A DNA stretch of 64,000 nt, taken from contig CP012818.1 of NCBI GenBank assembly GCA_001936135.1, positions 1,798,001-1,862,000 of the forward strand, read 5' to 3'. The notes under the pieces are model-generated. The model was given only the letters and a program-made list of their open reading frames with translations. It did no database searches and was not told where the DNA came from. The stretch is from Saccharomycopsis fibuligera x Saccharomycopsis cf. fibuligera (taxonomy: Eukaryota; Ascomycota; Saccharomycetes; Ascoideales; Saccharomycopsidaceae). This document shows positions 39,482 to 49,570 of the stretch, piece after piece (position 1 is the first letter of the stretch; every line of letters starts with the position of its first letter). Made by a program: the position numbers and the translations under genes.

Positions 39482-41295
39482 TCATAGAAGCAATAAACCA
39501 GCTATTGCACAAAATAAAGGCATTTTAACCCTCAAATAGCTACCAGCCCCATTATGAATGTTACTAAAACTGACCGTTGATCCAGAAATGGATGCAGAAG
39601 CTGACAAAGTCGAGGATGTAACTGATTTCTTTTTTTCAGAAATCTTCAAAGTTCCTGGATTTAAGGTGAAAATTTTCAATGATTTGCCACCATAAAAGGA
39701 ACTCACTTGGGAGAAAATTGTTGAATTTTCAAATACTAATGGCTTTTTCTCATAAGGAAGTGTTTTATTTTTAAGAGGTAGCTTTGTCAGATGAAAGCTA
39801 TTTAGCGAATTCTCGGTTGATGTTGCTATTGTCATTTTTGTCTTTTGACACCCACCTGAGCAGGATGTCTCCATAACTAACCTTGCCACATTATCCGTTT
39901 TTACAAAAGTTACATAACCAATGCCTTCGTTGTGGCTGTAATTGGTAAAATCTGAGATACCGGTTAAGGGACACGTTGTTGTGTATGAAGCTGTAGTTCC
40001 ACTGACTCTTTCAGTAATTGCGCTCAAATTGTAAGAACTGCTTGTTCTGTTTTCAAATGGGCAAGTAGTGCTATATGAGGTTATGGTTCTGCCAACTTGT
40101 CAACGAAAGATTTGTCAAATGTTGAGAAATATGAGGTGCTTTCAAAATGCTTGACATCGTATTTGGTAGATAATAGCTAGTGGATGTTTTGGCGGTGATG
40201 TTTGCAAAAAGTTTAGTAGTGCGAGTTATGTTTGTCAATAAACTTGATGATTCTGTAAACTCGCTACTATATGTTGAAGTAAAGGTACTGGCAGTAGTAA
40301 AAGTGTACGGTGTTGTAATGTAGTCGTCACTGTCTGAAATACTACTGATCTTTAATTTATGAGCAGACAGACTTGCTTCACTTGGATGACAAGTCTCTAA
40401 AATGGTATGTTCGCTGCTGGCATTAGATATAATGCTCAATTGTTGATGATCTTTGGAAAGCGAGAGCGTCACGTAAACATATGATGGGTTTGGATGAGTT
40501 GAAGTTAAAGAAAACCGTGGTTCTGCTTGCGTGATGTGCTTTATTGATTTTGTTGGTTTGGTAAATAAGTACTTTAGAGTCACTTTGCGTTGCAAAGTGT
40601 TGTTCAGAGCTAGCAGTGCTCAGCAAAAACGAAGAATTTGAAGTTGATGTCGAAGATAACAAAGAAGGAGTAGAAGCTGCAACAGTTTCTATGACAGTGG
40701 AAGTAACTGTTATCGTTGGGAACGACAGCGACTTTTCGGCGTCACAAGGAGCTTTGTCAGGAAATCCAATAGGAGTACAGTTTTTCTTCCCATTGCAAGA
40801 AGTAGAAAACACCGCTTCTTCATGCTTGTGTTTTTTTGAAACTTATTTCAAAATCTTGTTGAGTAAGCTCTGTCCAAGAATCTGCAACGAGTAGAAAAAC
40901 CCAACTTTGGCTGTGCTGTGTAATAAATTATTAAAATGGTCATCATTATGACAGAATTTGATTTTGAAAAGTTGCAAAGAAAAGGCCTTGTCGTAGTCGT
41001 AATACCATTTTACTTCATACTTGTCATCTGATCTTTTTAGAAAATAGTAGCCAAAACTAATGTCTTCAGTGAGAGTGTATTTTGGCGAGACAAGATAGCA
41101 ACTCTCAGGACTGATTTTCACTTTTTGCTCATAAAGATGATTTTTTGGCCTTAGAGTTAGGTAGCTGTCAGTTACTGATGAGAATCCAACTGCTTCAGTG
41201 GGCTGTGATGAAATAAACGAGATTGGTATTCCATTTGCCCATGAAACTACCAGCATTAACCAGAGAAGCAGCAGCAAACTATTGAAAAACTTCAT
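39482..41295 (-). pseudogene. Decayed GPI-type cell wall mannoprotein gene
   Basis: One gene of about 600 codons read in pieces. It starts with an ATG (41295) and a strong signal peptide (MKFFNSLLLLLWLMLVVSWA), followed by a Cys-containing globular N-domain (SPESCYLVSPKYTL). The frame meets TAA at 40843-40845 but stays open beyond it in the same frame (HEEAVFSTSCNGKKNCTP, then Ser/Thr-rich). It then needs two frame changes, one between about 40600 and 40430 and one near 40090, to continue through Ser/Thr-rich sequence and TTCP repeats to a GPI-like hydrophobic end (LFCAIAGLLLL, 39482). Composition stays mannoprotein-like throughout, so this is a recent pseudogene or a gene with sequence errors. 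It lies upstream of the intact GPI/PIR gene on the same strand. Confidence 0.7.
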
Positions 41296-43361
41296 ATTTT
41301 CGTTTCAGGACAACAGTTGAATAATATAGCGTGGTCAGCCAGCCCTTCTAAGCGTACTTCAGCAAATTACCACAAACATCTATACCAAGACGCCCTCTGG
41401 CATCATATACGCCTTCGAAGTAATCTAAAAATAGTAAATCAGAGTAAAGACTTTCCCTTCCTCGAGCCTCAAGGCATCAACCGGGCATTTAGCTCATCCA
41501 TGGCACCAATGAAGCGCACACACTAGCAAATGGCTTCACTATATATATAACTATATACTATCCATAACTTGTGATAACCGTGGAGGGAATTTGCTACTGG
41601 CATTGCTGTGTTGTGCCCCGAGGAGTTTTTTTTGAGATGTTGAAGAGCCGTTTAACGCAATGTTGAGGCGCTATATATTGGCAGACCGCATCAGCCTGCA
41701 TGTTGCGATAAAAGCGGCCGATGTGGTTCATAATGCTGATTAAAATTAGCGGTATTTGAAAGACAGCTAGCGAATTTCAGGGGGTGTGAACTTGTCAAGG
41801 CAATTGCCAGAAATACATGATGTGTTTTTGTAAGCAATCATCATTTTACAGAAGAATAATTTGCCTGTGAGGTGCAGTTTGGTGGCCAGTCTTCACTCAC
41901 AATTAAGAAGACTCGCCCCGCCCCTTTTCAAACCATTCACCCTGGAGAAATTAAGCTGACCAAACCGCCGATTTCCTGAATCTGTTGGGGACAAACTGCA
42001 TTTGCGGTACTTCTTCTTGGGCTAGTTTTTCAATCGAAATCTTGATGATTTCAATGACTGGCTACTACAAAATACAGGCTCTGGGCCCTGTGTCTTGCGT
42101 AAGGTTGTTCTAATTCCCTGAGCGGAAAACAGGGTCAAAAGCAGGAAGACAATGCTTGCATTGCTTTCTGTGAGACACACTCCCAAAGTCTTTGCGAGAT
42201 TCTTCCTTCCCATTCTCCAGGCAGATTAATAATTATAGCTAATATTAACTCTTCATGAAGTGATTGACTCTGGGACAGTACTTAAGCTGAGCCTATTATC
42301 ACAATCGCAAAACGCAAACGGTCGCAGTCATTCACGAATGTACCTCGCTTTTTGGCGTAAAGATAAAGCACCCACTTTGTAAACAGGTGATTGCACCCAT
42401 GCTTCGCAACACGGCAAGTAAATCGGCAGTAGCATGCTTTGCACGAGCACAGAGAAGCAGCGATTTTAGAATATGAGTGATTATTAAGAACAGTTAAACT
42501 ACCGTGGCTTCGTTTCCCAATTTCCCCTCAAAATGGCTCAGCGATAGCAGGCCGCATGTCCGACATCAGCCACTATTACTTTAGTGGCTGAAGTCACCAA
42601 ACCAGATAGTATGCACAGCCTGTATCTTTTTATCTTATGCTGAATCGCAACCAACTATCTCAGGTCACTGAAGACCGCTTTTGTGGTTCATCATCCTTTT
42701 TTTTTTTTTTTTTTTATTCTTTCAGCAAGTTGGTTTCCAACAGGTACTGATAGTAGCAATGCTTCTATTAATATCTCAAAATTGCTGCGCCACGCGCAGG
42801 GCCCTCATGAACAGCTCACTGTACTACACACAACAGTCTGTATTGCCGGCTGGGCAGAGAGTTTGGGAAACGATGCTCGAATAAGAGTAGATGCAGAGGT
42901 GCTTGCACTGGTAAGTGTCAGCAGTTAGTTTCTTTACACCAATCGTTGACAAACGAACATATACGCAGGACAGCACAAATGAACTTCTCAGGACGGACTC
43001 CAATCAATAGCGAGTGCAGATTGAGGCGCTCTTGCCTCCTAGTAACAAGCAAAGCTCTGAGCCAATGGTTGCTCACCCTGTGCTACTTCTTGGCCAATGC
43101 TGGGTGAGTCTCAGTTTAGCAGATAAATAAGGTGGCTGGTGCACCATGTAGCTGAGTGCTCTTGCCATATGCAGTATGTTCTCGTCTAGAAGCATATCAC
43201 GGCCACGTGACCGCTATTCAGGACGTTTACTTATTGTAAATTGTGAAACGTGCAAAATCAGACGCATCTACATGTATCCTGTAGTATCATGATGCGTTGT
43301 GCGGTATGTCGAGGTCTGTCGGGGGCAAAGCTGCAGTTGAGCAGATCATTTCGAATGACAT

Positions 43362-43405
43362 TGGCGATGGCGATGGCAATGGCAATGGATGGGTGGATGG
43401 GGGAG
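43362..43405 (+). repeat. G-rich GGCGATGGCAATGG repeat
   Basis: Tandem hexamers GGCGAT, GGCAAT and GGATGG followed by GGATGGGGGAG. Strand asymmetry is strong (G with A/T, few C). Confidence 0.65.
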
Positions 43406-43825
43406 ACTGTTGGCTCGTCTAGCGCTCGAGTCAAGCTGACGGGATAAAATGACGGGGCAGATTATACTAGACTAGACTAGACCAGGGCGCAAAGTATCCA
43501 GGGGTTTTTTGCGGCCGGGCTGGTGGTTGATCTATATGTATATACATATACATATATATATATATATACTACTACCTTGCTTGTTCTTGGTCCTAGTTTC
43601 AATTAGGGCTTTCTGCTCACCACCGTATTTTTGTTTGCTTCTTTTCAACATTAATCACATTGGCGCTTAGTCACATTATATCATTGTGGACGTACACATT
43701 CGCTACTTTGAGCAAATCGTTGCTGGCCCATTCATTGAAAACAACTCTAGCAATACATAGACTCCAGTACTATCAGACCAGACAAGCACAGCACCTTCCA
43801 ACTGGCGGACCAAAAACCCTAGCAC

Positions 43826-43858
43826 AAGCACAAGCACAAGCACAAGCAAGCACAGGCA
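43826..43858 (+). repeat. (ACAAGC)n repeat in the leader of the Sur7-family gene
   Basis: Four to five copies of ACAAGC ending in AAGCACAGGCACACA, about 30 bases before the ATG. Like the KRE9 leader it is C/A-rich and lacks T. Confidence 0.7.
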
Positions 43859-43887
43859 CACAGTACCACACACAACTTATTCAGTAA

Positions 43888-44742
43888 ATGGGCGGGTTCA
43901 GAACATTTCTTACTACGGTTTCGTGGTTCTTCACATTGGCAGCCTTAGCCCTAGCGGTGTTCGCCGCTGTTGGATCAGTTGACAATAAAAGTAAAGCTAT
44001 CGACACCATCCATTTCATCAGGTTGGACTTCTCCAGCATTGACCTATCGTCAATCATTTCTGACTCCAGTGTTGCGTCTACCCTCAGCAGTGCTGCTAAG
44101 TCCATCACTTTCAAAGGCTCAGATTTTGGGTTCGCCAACACTTACACGTTTTCGTATTGGGGCTACTGCCAATCGGACGACTCCAGCAGCAGTAACAACT
44201 TGAAGTATGACAGTTGCAGCAGCGCCAAGGCGTTGTACTACGTTGACCCAGAAAAATTTCTCCAGGAGCAGCTAGACAAGAATAAATACTCAACTGTGAT
44301 CACGCAACTTGTGGGAACTAGCGGGTTAAATGTTTCCCTACCTGGCGATATGGAAGACTACGTTCCTACCATCAAGGCGGTGTCTTACTTGATTTTCATT
44401 TGCACGTTTATTGGAATTGGCGCCTTTGGCTTACAGTTCTTGAACAACTTTGTCGCTAAGCGGTCCCATCTTTCTAGCGTATTGTCGTTTTTGCTTGGTG
44501 CGCTCGGCACTACGGCCTTGCTCTTGGCGGCCGCTGGCGCTACTGGCATGTGGCTCATCGTCAAAGAGAAGTTCAATAAGAAGTTGGCTGACACGGGCAT
44601 TACCGCGACGATCGATCCTGAGTATTACGGGCTTATTTGGGGATCGTTCGGTGCCGGCTTGTTGTCTACTTTTGGATGGATGTTTGCTATTTGCTGTGGC
44701 CGCACTGAACCTCATTACGACTACGATGAAGTGAAGGAGTGA
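43888..44742 (+). CDS. Sur7/PalI-family four-helix plasma membrane protein
   Basis: The 284-residue protein has helices at about 8-29, 164-185, 196-224 and 246-269, a 130-residue outer loop with the WGYC motif (91-94) and a further Cys at 110, and a short acidic, Tyr-rich tail (HYDYDEVKE). The W-x-Y-C motif after helix 1 and the four-helix claudin-like plan mark the Sur7/PalI superfamily (Sur7, Fmp45, Pun1, Rim9), which organises eisosome (MCC) domains and wall integrity or pH signalling. It is not clearly Sur7 itself; Pun1 or a related CUG-clade member is possible. Codon use is GC-rich. MTR2 is convergent 411 bp away. Confidence 0.75.
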   Translation: MGGFRTFLTTVSWFFTLAALALAVFAAVGSVDNKSKAIDTIHFIRLDFSSIDLSSIISDSSVASTLSSAAKSITFKGSDFGFANTYTFSYWGYCQSDDSSSSNNLKYDSCSSAKALYYVDPEKFLQEQLDKNKYSTVITQLVGTSGLNVSLPGDMEDYVPTIKAVSYLIFICTFIGIGAFGLQFLNNFVAKRSHLSSVLSFLLGALGTTALLLAAAGATGMWLIVKEKFNKKLADTGITATIDPEYYGLIWGSFGAGLLSTFGWMFAICCGRTEPHYDYDEVKE

Positions 44743-45153
44743 TGAGCAGAGCCAGGCCTTTTCGGAGTACCTAGAATTGCCGTACAGCCGGAGAGGCTAG
44801 AAAACTTGAGAAAAGAAAGAAAACAGTATATAGTTTGCACACGAATTTTTGTTCTAGACTTGGTTGGGCCCAATGTTTGCTGGTTGTTTTGTTTTTACGT
44901 TGTTTTTTTGCATTTTAGTTTTTTCATCTGACTTATATTCTTCTGTTTTTATATTCTATCTGTCGTATCAATCTATGCTTTTTGCCACAGAGTAGAACCA
45001 GACCCGCCCGTTCGGGCAGTTCCTGCGGTCGCTTGCAAAAACACCATCGTTGCGTCTGCAAATACCGTCTATTACTTACTATACTGCACTCCAGCGACCC
45101 CTTCCCTGGGGTCCAGCGGCAGGGCGGGCAGGGCGCCGGCGGGACTGCTCCCG
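44743..45153. other. Convergent region between the Sur7-family gene and MTR2
   Basis: T-rich first half, then a sharp change to GC-rich sequence (from about 44990). No gene is seen. Confidence 0.5.
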
Positions 45154-45690
45154 CTACACCTGCATCACCGAGTCGCTAGGAATGTAGTTCACCTTGTAGT
45201 TGAAGCTATTGACGCACTCCTGGTTCGCCACCGCGGCGGCCGACGCTTGGCCGCCAGGAACGACTTTGGTGCTGTCGACAGCCAACACAAGTGTGAACCC
45301 AAACCAGGAGCCCCATATGGGTCTGCTAGCAGCAGCGCCGGAGCTCATATTCATCGCGACGGTTGGCTGCACCAAGTCGGCCGACTCGTTCAACTTGTTC
45401 TTGCCGCTTTCGTCGAACCGTACTTTGCCCGTCGCAACCACCGAGGTGACGTCTAAGCCGGGCACCGCGTGGTAGTCAAAAGACGAGAGACGGTGCTGTG
45501 TTAGCGGGAGCTTCAACCAATACTGGTGGAACTGCTGCTTGTCAGCAAGCGGCGAAGAATTGATGAGGATCTTGACATTCGTGGAGCTGAGCTGGTTGAG
45601 CGTCACGTAGGAGGCTGGGTTGAGGCTTGCTGGCTTTTGGTCCAAGGAATCCAAAATGGACTCAACGAGGATTTTGATGGAATCGGCCAT
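45154..45690 (-). CDS. MTR2: mRNA export factor, NTF2-like partner of Mex67
   Basis: Mtr2 pairs with Mex67 to carry mRNPs and pre-60S subunits through the nuclear pore. The 178-residue product aligns from memory with yeast Mtr2 (184) across its length: LTQHRLSSFDYHAVPGLDV, GKVRFDESGKNKL, RPIWGSWFGFTLVLAVD and the C-terminal FNYKVNYIPSDSVMQV. The NTF2-like fold is inferred. A loop of Ala/Gly/Gln (PGGQASAAAVANQE) differs from yeast. The gene is strikingly GC-rich compared with its neighbours: its 17 leucines use CTC (7), TTG (6), CTT (2), CTA (1) and TTA (1) but no CTG. It is divergent from ASH1. Confidence 0.9.
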   Translation of the reverse strand: MADSIKILVESILDSLDQKPASLNPASYVTLNQLSSTNVKILINSSPLADKQQFHQYWLKLPLTQHRLSSFDYHAVPGLDVTSVVATGKVRFDESGKNKLNESADLVQPTVAMNMSSGAAASRPIWGSWFGFTLVLAVDSTKVVPGGQASAAAVANQECVNSFNYKVNYIPSDSVMQV

Positions 45691-47068
45691 TGCTGGCGAC
45701 GTCGTGGCTGCTGCGAGGATGGTTGGCTGGAAACTGGCTCGCCCGTGTTGTTGCTGGTAGCGGTGCGGTAGCGATGCAGAAGCGAGGCGAAGACAAGTGT
45801 CGGGGCAGAACAGGACAGAACAGGGCAGACAGCAGATCAGACACCTGGATCAAGCTAAAAACGGCCAGTTGACAGCAACGAACTGCTGGAAGAAGTGATC
45901 TATCTGGTCCTGCCAGAAACAGCGTCCTTGATTGAGCCAGCAAAAGTCTCAAATAATTTTGTGCGTTTCCCGCGATGCCAGAAATCGCAGTGCCAGTGAG
46001 ACACCCCCGGGCGGGTAGCAGCCAGCTTACGTAAGCCCTTAGTCGCCACGGCGGGGGTGTCCGCGGGGGGTGCCAGCCACCGAGTATTAAGACAATGTAT
46101 ACAGCGCACAGTACCAGAGATAGTGATTGACTGGCAAGATCATCGCAGCAACTGAATCATCACAACCACATATCAGATGGGACTGTAATTCCTCCCAATT
46201 GGGCAGCTTCCTTATTGGGCCAGGTCCATGCACCATCCCAGCTATAAGCGTCCTTGCAAGGCCCTGCCCCCCAGCCATCGGTAGCTAGTTCTAGCAGCAC
46301 ACAGTCTGCCTGCCATCTGCTTTAACCACAATCTATACATGTATGTACGTATAGAGATATATATATATTATATATAGACTGCCCACTCCGTCCGTTCCCC
46401 TGGGTCGACACCAGACGTTGCCGTTTGCTATCATTTGCTATCATTTTCAGTGTGTCAGTTTTCCACTTCTGTCTTCTCTCCACTTGTTCGAAACCGTCCA
46501 GCTTTCCAGTTCCAGTCTCTCCAGTTCCAGTCTCTCCCTGGTCACTCGCCGTCTTCTTGAGACTACTGCTGTTCCCTGACATCTCTGGATCTACCCGATT
46601 AGTCACGGCCCGCCCTTAATCTAGCACCTCCCTCCCGCTCGCTTCCTTGTTTAGTACCTTGCAACACTGGCGCCTGGCCTCTCGTTTCATTGTTGCTCTC
46701 ATACTCGCCCACCCATTGCAAGTACTTCTCTCTGGCGACTCTGCGTTCCTGTCTGTCTCGCCAGCTGTTCGCCTATCCGCAACTGCTTCTCCTGCTTCTC
46801 CTGCTTCTCCTGCTTCTCCTGCTTCTCCTGCTTTCTCTCCGTCTGCTATCTGCTCTCGCTGCGGAAACCTCTACTGCAGCTGACCGCTTGACTGATTGCG
46901 TCTCGTTTTTTTCCACAAACGCCATTTTTCCGTGTTTTTTTCCCTTTTGAAATCTGCTTCCAGGGTGGAAAAAATAATTGCTCATTCTAGAAAGCTTTGT
47001 CCTCCAGTTGACGTCTACGCCCTTTTCTGAAAGTCCCACCAGCCTACCTACCATCCTCTCTGGCAACT
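45691..47068. promoter_or_regulatory. 1.4-kb divergent promoter region MTR2 / ASH1
   Basis: No gene. The first half is GC-rich with G and C runs (about 46000-46080). The ASH1 side has a CCAGTTCCAGTCTCT doublet (about 46503-46535) and a (CTTCTCCTG)5 repeat (about 46787-46835). ACCAGC, the Swi5/Ace2 core, occurs at about 47039, close to the ATG. The length fits a heavily regulated gene such as ASH1. Confidence 0.5.
46787..46835 (+). repeat. (CTTCTCCTG)5 tandem repeat
   Basis: Five nearly exact 9-bp units in the presumed ASH1 leader, giving a pure pyrimidine-plus-G strand. Confidence 0.8.
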
Positions 47069-49570
47069 ATGAATTGCTACTTGCCGACGTCTAATATCCG
47101 CACCAGCCCAACCAGCGGCTCCCCCGGCTCAATAATCCACAAGGACCAGTTTGTTTCGCGTCCTGCATCCACCTTTGACACCACTTCTTCCGCCAGCAAA
47201 AAGAGAAAGGCTGGCTACATCTACGAAGCTTCGGAGGAGAATACCTCCAGTGCCAACAGCCTAGTCAAAACTGTGGTTTCAGGCGACAACACTTCTCCAG
47301 CCTGCGAGTTGCAAGTCGCCAAAAGACAGAAACTCCCTCGCTCCACAACCACCACCTCCACCACCACCACCTCCTCTTCCTCCTCCTCAGACCCTATAAA
47401 TAACCGTTTCTCCATGGCAACCACCGTTGCCAATCCTGCCTCCGGCGACGCTGCTGCCGCTGCTGCTGCCGCTGCTGCTGTCAGCAACAACACACCACCA
47501 GCATCTCCAGAGTCTCAGAATACTCTTTCCAACAAGTCGTCTGCTTCATCCTTGAACTCGAACGCTTCTGCGAGTACCGCGTCGTCCTCGGTTATCACAG
47601 ATTGCTCTCTCAATTACTTTGACACTTTGCCAACAAACATCAACAAAATTTGCAGCACCACCGCTCTGCACGACGATCCTTGGGATCTCAGCGAAGAGGC
47701 ATTGCATGCCCAAAGACGTCATAATCAAAGCCAGTACCAACATCACCACCACCACCAACACCAACACCAACACCAACATCAACACCACCAGATAGACTCT
47801 GTCCATGAGACCCAAGCTTCTTCATTCAGTGACCCAGAAACTAGCATCACCAGCAGAAACAGCAGCCACAACAGCTACAATGTCCATTCCTCCAACGCAG
47901 TAGCTGAATTAAAACAACCAAAATTAGCTAGCGAATTACAAGAGATCGAAAGCTTCTACATTGGCTGGAGAAAAAATTTTGAAAAATGGCTATTAATGAA
48001 AAATCCAAAAAAGTACAACGAATTTAAAAGTTTTTTGAAATTCAACTCTGTGGATAAAGAAGGTCTTGATTTCGAGCAGTACGCCCAAGTCAGTCAGAAC
48101 AAAAGATCGCTGCCTGTCTCCTCTCCGGTGAAAGGCCAGCAACACCACAACCACAATCCCCTTTCTCAACTGCTGATACGCAGCTCTCATTCGCAACAGT
48201 ACCATTATCATTATCAAAATGACAGATATAGCGACAACTACAAGACCAATGACAGCAACAACAACAGTAGCAACAGCGACTCATCAATAAGAAACAAAAT
48301 CAACCAATACTTGGTCAAAAAACCAGTATTCAATTCCAAAATTTCCAAGAAATTCAAAAACAAAAGCAATGAAATGATTCTCAACAACATCATCAAAAAG
48401 AGAAATGACGCCACATCATTGATGTCATATTCCCATCATTCTGCTGCCATTGGCAAAAGCATTAATAGTCTTGAGCGCCACAAAATCTCTAATAGCGCTG
48501 GTGCTTCTTCTCTCTCTCTAGCTGCTACTGCTGCTGCTGCTACTGCTGCTGCTACGCCTAGGTCCATTGCCCGTGAGCATAATGGTAATAGTGCTAGTTC
48601 TATTAAATTGAGCCCAATTCTCTCCATTCCAAAAACCAATGATCGTGAAGGCATCTCCACCACAAGTGCCAAAAATAATAGTAACGCAAGTAACAGCACC
48701 ACTACCGCCAAGAATGAAAAATCAGGACAAGCAATTAGGTTGCCTTCAATTAACGAAATTTTGGATTCTGAGTCGTTCTCAGTAGCCAAAATTTCATCCC
48801 CTTCAAGGTCCTCTTCTTCAACTTATTTGCCAAGTAGCAGTGCTTCTGTTGCTGTTGGTGATAGAAGATCAATCTCTACTTCTTCGATAGAGTCAGCTAA
48901 CTCTGTTTTTTCCGACAATGGCACTGCTAGTGCACAATCATCTTTCCTTGCTGATGACGGTTTGAATTCCGGGACTGCTGCAGCCACTGCTGCTACTAGC
49001 AAATTGTCACCTCCTTTAATTGCTTTCAAATCTAGTTCTGGTTCTGCTTCTAACCATCAAAGCAGTGGCGGCCACAATCATTATATGTCGAGATTGCCGG
49101 ATGCGTTGACTCCAACTTTGCATTCTTCGGCATCTCCATATCCTCCTGTTTTCCCATCTTACCAGCACAACCACCATCAATTCCAACACCATCATCAACT
49201 TGCCTCCCCAGCAACCTCCCCAGAGAAAAAATCCCCATTCAAAAAATCTACTTCCGTTTCCCCATCTAAGAAATCCACCTCTTCCTCTTCTGGCACATCT
49301 AATTCTACTAACCATGGCAAAAGAACCTGCTTATCATGTGGTCTGAGTAGTTCGCCGTGCTGGAGACCATCATGGTCCCTTTCTGAAGGTCAGTTATGCA
49401 ACAGCTGCGGTCTTCGTTACAAGAAGACGAATGCTCGTTGCTTGAATGATAAATGCTTGAGAATCCCGGCAAAGGGAGAGTTTGGGCTTATTAAGAACAA
49501 AGCTAATGGTATAGAGAAAGACTATCGTTGTTTGAGATGTTCTTGCCACCTTGAGTTGAAGAAGACTTAA
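47069..49570 (+). CDS. ASH1: ASH1-type GATA zinc finger repressor
   Basis: In yeasts Ash1 is a daughter-cell repressor (of HO in S. cerevisiae) and in C. albicans it localises to hyphal tips. The 833-residue protein is low complexity (poly-Ala, poly-Ser/Thr, a His/Gln run near 220-240, Asn tracts) until the C-terminal zinc finger: Cys 754, 757, 777 and 780 in C-X2-C-X19-C-X2-C, containing SPCWRPSWS and [13 protein letters not shown], followed by RCLNDKC, IPAKGE and RCLRCSCH. The PCWRPSW and RCLNDKC stretches are specific to Ash1 rather than Gat1/Gln3/Dal80. Yeast Ash1 is 588 residues; the extra length is simple sequence. The third residue after the second Cys pair is encoded by CTG (49343-49345). 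Confidence 0.9.
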   Translation: MNCYLPTSNIRTSPTSGSPGSIIHKDQFVSRPASTFDTTSSASKKRKAGYIYEASEENTSSANSLVKTVVSGDNTSPACELQVAKRQKLPRSTTTTSTTTTSSSSSSDPINNRFSMATTVANPASGDAAAAAAAAAAVSNNTPPASPESQNTLSNKSSASSLNSNASASTASSSVITDCSLNYFDTLPTNINKICSTTALHDDPWDLSEEALHAQRRHNQSQYQHHHHHQHQHQHQHQHHQIDSVHETQASSFSDPETSITSRNSSHNSYNVHSSNAVAELKQPKLASELQEIESFYIGWRKNFEKWLLMKNPKKYNEFKSFLKFNSVDKEGLDFEQYAQVSQNKRSLPVSSPVKGQQHHNHNPLSQLLIRSSHSQQYHYHYQNDRYSDNYKTNDSNNNSSNSDSSIRNKINQYLVKKPVFNSKISKKFKNKSNEMILNNIIKKRNDATSLMSYSHHSAAIGKSINSLERHKISNSAGASSLSLAATAAAATAAATPRSIAREHNGNSASSIKLSPILSIPKTNDREGISTTSAKNNSNASNSTTTAKNEKSGQAIRLPSINEILDSESFSVAKISSPSRSSSSTYLPSSSASVAVGDRRSISTSSIESANSVFSDNGTASAQSSFLADDGLNSGTAAATAATSKLSPPLIAFKSSSGSASNHQSSGGHNHYMSRLPDALTPTLHSSASPYPPVFPSYQHNHHQFQHHHQLASPATSPEKKSPFKKSTSVSPSKKSTSSSSGTSNSTNHGKRTCLSCGLSSSPCWRPSWSLSEGQLCNSCGLRYKKTNARCLNDKCLRIPAKGEFGLIKNKANGIEKDYRCLRCSCHLELKKT

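Larger units (their letters stand above)
41296..43887. other. 2.6-kb intergenic region
   Basis: No supported gene. Contents: a 17-nt T run near 42699-42715, a GGCGAT/GGCAAT/GGATGG purine repeat (about 43362-43400), a perfect palindrome and AT repeat near 43534-43567, a CACGTG at 43204-43209, and an (ACAAGC)n tract just before the Sur7-family ATG. It should contain the promoters of both flanking genes. Rare short frames are not convincing. Confidence 0.5.
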
